This document shows, piece after piece, positions 22,644 to 23,840 of a stretch of DNA of 23,840 nt. This DNA comes from F2B08 sp046260445. Its GTDB lineage: Bacteria; Actinomycetota; Actinomycetes; Actinomycetales; Dermatophilaceae. The notes below the pieces were generated by a model. That model was not told where the DNA came from, ran no database searches, and saw only the letters and a program-made list of their open reading frames with translations. The stretch spans positions 1 to 23,840 of the forward strand of contig JBHEPF010000049.1 of assembly GCA_046260445.1 (NCBI GenBank), in the 5' to 3' direction. Made by a program: the position numbers and the translations under genes. Numbering within the stretch: the first letter of the stretch is position 1; every line of letters begins with the position of its first letter.

Positions 22644-23297
22644 ATGCGCATGGACACCTTGGCAGTGCGCCGCTCGGCCCGGCGCTTCTCGGCTCCCCTC
22701 GCTCTGCTGCTCGGCGCGATGATCGCGCTCGTCGCACCCCAGGCGTGTGCGGCGTGCTCGTGCCTCGTCATGACGTTCAGCGAAGCCGCGGACCAGGCCG
22801 ACGTCGTCTTCGTCGGCACGGTGACCGGACGTGAGGACGGCCAGGGGAGCGAGCTCGGGCCGTCCGTCGACTACACCTTCGCGGTCGACGAGGTCTACAA
22901 GGGCAGCGCTGACGAGGTCTCGGTCGTGCAGACCGCCGACAACAGTGCCGCGTGCGGGTTCAACTTCGACGAGGGCGAGACCTATCTCGTCATGGCCGGG
23001 TCGTCGGCTGCCGGACTCGAGACGAACCTGTGCACCGGGACCACGCTGGCGGCGGACGTCGCCGCCGGGGACCTCGAGTCGTTGGGGGAGCCGACCGATC
23101 CCGAGCCCGTCGCGGCCGGGGCTCCGGGGAACACGGGTGGCGGCGCTGGCGATGCCGGCGAGGGCGGCGCGATCGGCTCCCAGGCTCTCTGGCTGGGCGC
23201 CGGCGGCCTCGGGCTCGTCGCGCTGGTGATGGGCCTCGCGATCGGGAGGTCACGCCGTCGGCCGGGCCCATCCACGTCCGAGCCGGTCACGAGCTGA
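22644..23297 (+). CDS. Secreted, membrane-anchored TIMP/netrin-like domain protein
   Basis: Predicted exported protein of 217 residues: an Arg-rich N-terminus and hydrophobic signal peptide (about 13-36) ending ACA before ACSC, a domain of about 110 residues, a Gly/Ala-rich linker (155-178) and a C-terminal transmembrane segment (about 181-200) followed by RSRRR. The domain has CSC (38-40), ADVVFVGTVTG, YTFAVDEVYKG, AACG (Cys104) and LCTGT (Cys130), a pattern like the TIMP N-terminal/NTR fold, where an N-terminal CxC is usual. Function in bacteria is unknown; metalloprotease inhibition is only an analogy. The start may be ATG 22644 or ATG 22650; no ribosome-binding site is evident. Confidence 0.8.
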   Translation: MRMDTLAVRRSARRFSAPLALLLGAMIALVAPQACAACSCLVMTFSEAADQADVVFVGTVTGREDGQGSELGPSVDYTFAVDEVYKGSADEVSVVQTADNSAACGFNFDEGETYLVMAGSSAAGLETNLCTGTTLAADVAAGDLESLGEPTDPEPVAAGAPGNTGGGAGDAGEGGAIGSQALWLGAGGLGLVALVMGLAIGRSRRRPGPSTSEPVTS

Positions 23298-23308
23298 GGC
23301 GTTTGTCG

Positions 23309-23413
23309 CGAGACCAGGCGCTCAGCCCGGCCCCAGGCGCTCTCGCCCACGGAGGCGAAATATCAGCACCGGGCTGCGGGGCGACCTCGGCTCGGCAGGA
23401 TCGCCTGGTCTCG
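23309..23413 (+). repeat. 105-bp intergenic palindromic element, copy C
   Basis: Third copy, 12 bp after the stop of the TIMP-like gene. Its termini form a perfect 12-bp inverted repeat, CGAGACCAGGCG (23309-23320) and CGCCTGGTCTCG (23402-23413). The shared blocks are at the same offsets as in copies A and B. The inner stem is degraded (mismatches where A and B pair), so terminal repeats rather than the inner hairpin are best kept here. Confidence 0.87.
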
Positions 23414-23459
23414 ATGTCGTGACGGGCTGCGGAGCGACCTCGGCTCGGCAGGATCGCCT
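23370..23459 (+). repeat. 37-bp direct repeat extending copy C
   Basis: Positions 62-98 of the element (23370-23406) recur at 23423-23459 with a single mismatch (position 11, G to A), 53 bp apart. The second copy lacks the rest of the element and runs into unrelated sequence, so it is a partial duplication next to copy C. Confidence 0.9.
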
Positions 23460-23565
23460 CGGCTCAGCGGCTCGGCATCGGCGTCCTGACGTGAACAACG
23501 GTGCCCCGTGAGGGTCGTGTGGACAACGTCGCGGGCAGGATGGGGAGTCCTGGTGTGATCGCGGG

Positions 23566-23840
23566 ATGACGAGCACCCCTCCGGTTCCCTTCGACCCCTC
23601 CCGGCTGCGGGTCGGCGCCGACCTGCGCCGGCTCGCGATCGAGCCGGCGCGAGCGGGCTGGCACTGCGTGCGTCGCGGGGTGTGGGTTCCCGCCCAGGTC
23701 TGGAGCTCGCTCAACCTCGACCAGCGGCACCAGGCCTTCGTCCACGCCACGGTGCTCGCGTGTCGCGACGAGGACGGCCTGGTGCTCGCGTCGCACTCGG
23801 CCGCGGCGATCTGGGGTCTGCCGCGGATCGAGGCCTGGCC
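23566..23840 (+). CDS. AbiEi-antitoxin-like / DUF559-type N-terminal domain protein (partial)
   Basis: Open frame from the ATG at 23566 to the window edge (91 residues seen). The pattern LRRLAIEPARAGWHCVRRGVWVP, then WSSLNLDQRHQAFVHATVLA and LASHSAAAIWGLP, resembles a common actinobacterial family annotated as type IV AbiEi-like antitoxin-domain or DUF559 proteins: a winged-helix-like N-terminus and, in full-length members, a C-terminal nuclease-like (Vsr-type) domain, which would lie beyond the window. No toxin gene is visible. The role of these proteins is not established. There is no clear ribosome-binding site; TGTGAT 6 nt upstream could be a leaderless -10 (weak). Confidence 0.7.
   Translation, partial: MTSTPPVPFDPSRLRVGADLRRLAIEPARAGWHCVRRGVWVPAQVWSSLNLDQRHQAFVHATVLACRDEDGLVLASHSAAAIWGLPRIEAW

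Overview
The base composition (roughly 70% G+C), frequent GTG/TTG starts, dense 4-bp gene overlaps and the gene families point to a high-GC actinobacterium, plausibly a member of the Micrococcales (Intrasporangiaceae-like). That placement is inference; no species is claimed. From memory, the gene content of about 5.1-22.5 kb resembles a conserved actinobacterial neighbourhood, the Mycobacterium tuberculosis Rv2459-Rv2471 region (aglA, glbO, pepN, Rv2466c-like, rpiB, tRNA-Gly, tig, clpP1, clpP2).

Layout. 1-1645: a RecQ-type helicase (minus strand, C-terminus outside the window). 1733-2838: a thioesterase and a protein of unknown function, overlapping. 2872-6911 (minus): alpha-glucosidase, glycerophosphodiester phosphodiesterase and an MFS exporter, tightly packed. 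7010-12118 (minus): pepN, MscS channel, truncated haemoglobin and a CynX-type MFS carrier, joined by three successive 4-bp overlaps. 12267-13426: a divergent DsbA/Rv2466c-like protein and rpiB. 13515-16458: a membrane-anchored SpoIIE-type phosphatase, trmB and an FMO/ArsO-like flavoprotein, which converges on an MFS gene (16451-17617, minus). 17884-18148: divergent tRNA-Pro(TGG) and tRNA-Gly(TCC). 18242-22467: trigger factor, an MFS gene, clpP1 and clpP2. 22644-23840: a secreted, membrane-anchored TIMP/netrin-like protein and the start of an AbiEi-like protein.

The most interesting non-coding signal is a family of three intergenic elements, each exactly 105 bp, at 17644-17748, 22488-22592 and 23309-23413. 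They align without net length change, have related terminal inverted repeats (CGAGA...TCTCG type) and a shared GCTCTCGC block. The first two can fold into nested hairpins with a compensatory base change. Other features of note are a 14-bp tandem repeat upstream of pepN, a CPWA instead of CPWC motif in the Rv2466c-like protein, a 15-bp tandem repeat encoding part of the trigger-factor acidic tail, a palindrome over a candidate promoter ahead of the phosphatase gene, and a direct repeat of the tRNA-Pro 3' end.

Functionally the window mixes protein quality control (trigger factor, ClpP1P2, PepN), redox and gas handling (truncated haemoglobin, Rv2466c-like protein, flavoprotein), osmotic safety (MscS), carbon and lipid-headgroup metabolism (GH13, GDPD, RpiB), tRNA biology (trmB, two tRNAs) and four MFS transporters. 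No mobile-element gene, CRISPR array or phage gene was seen.
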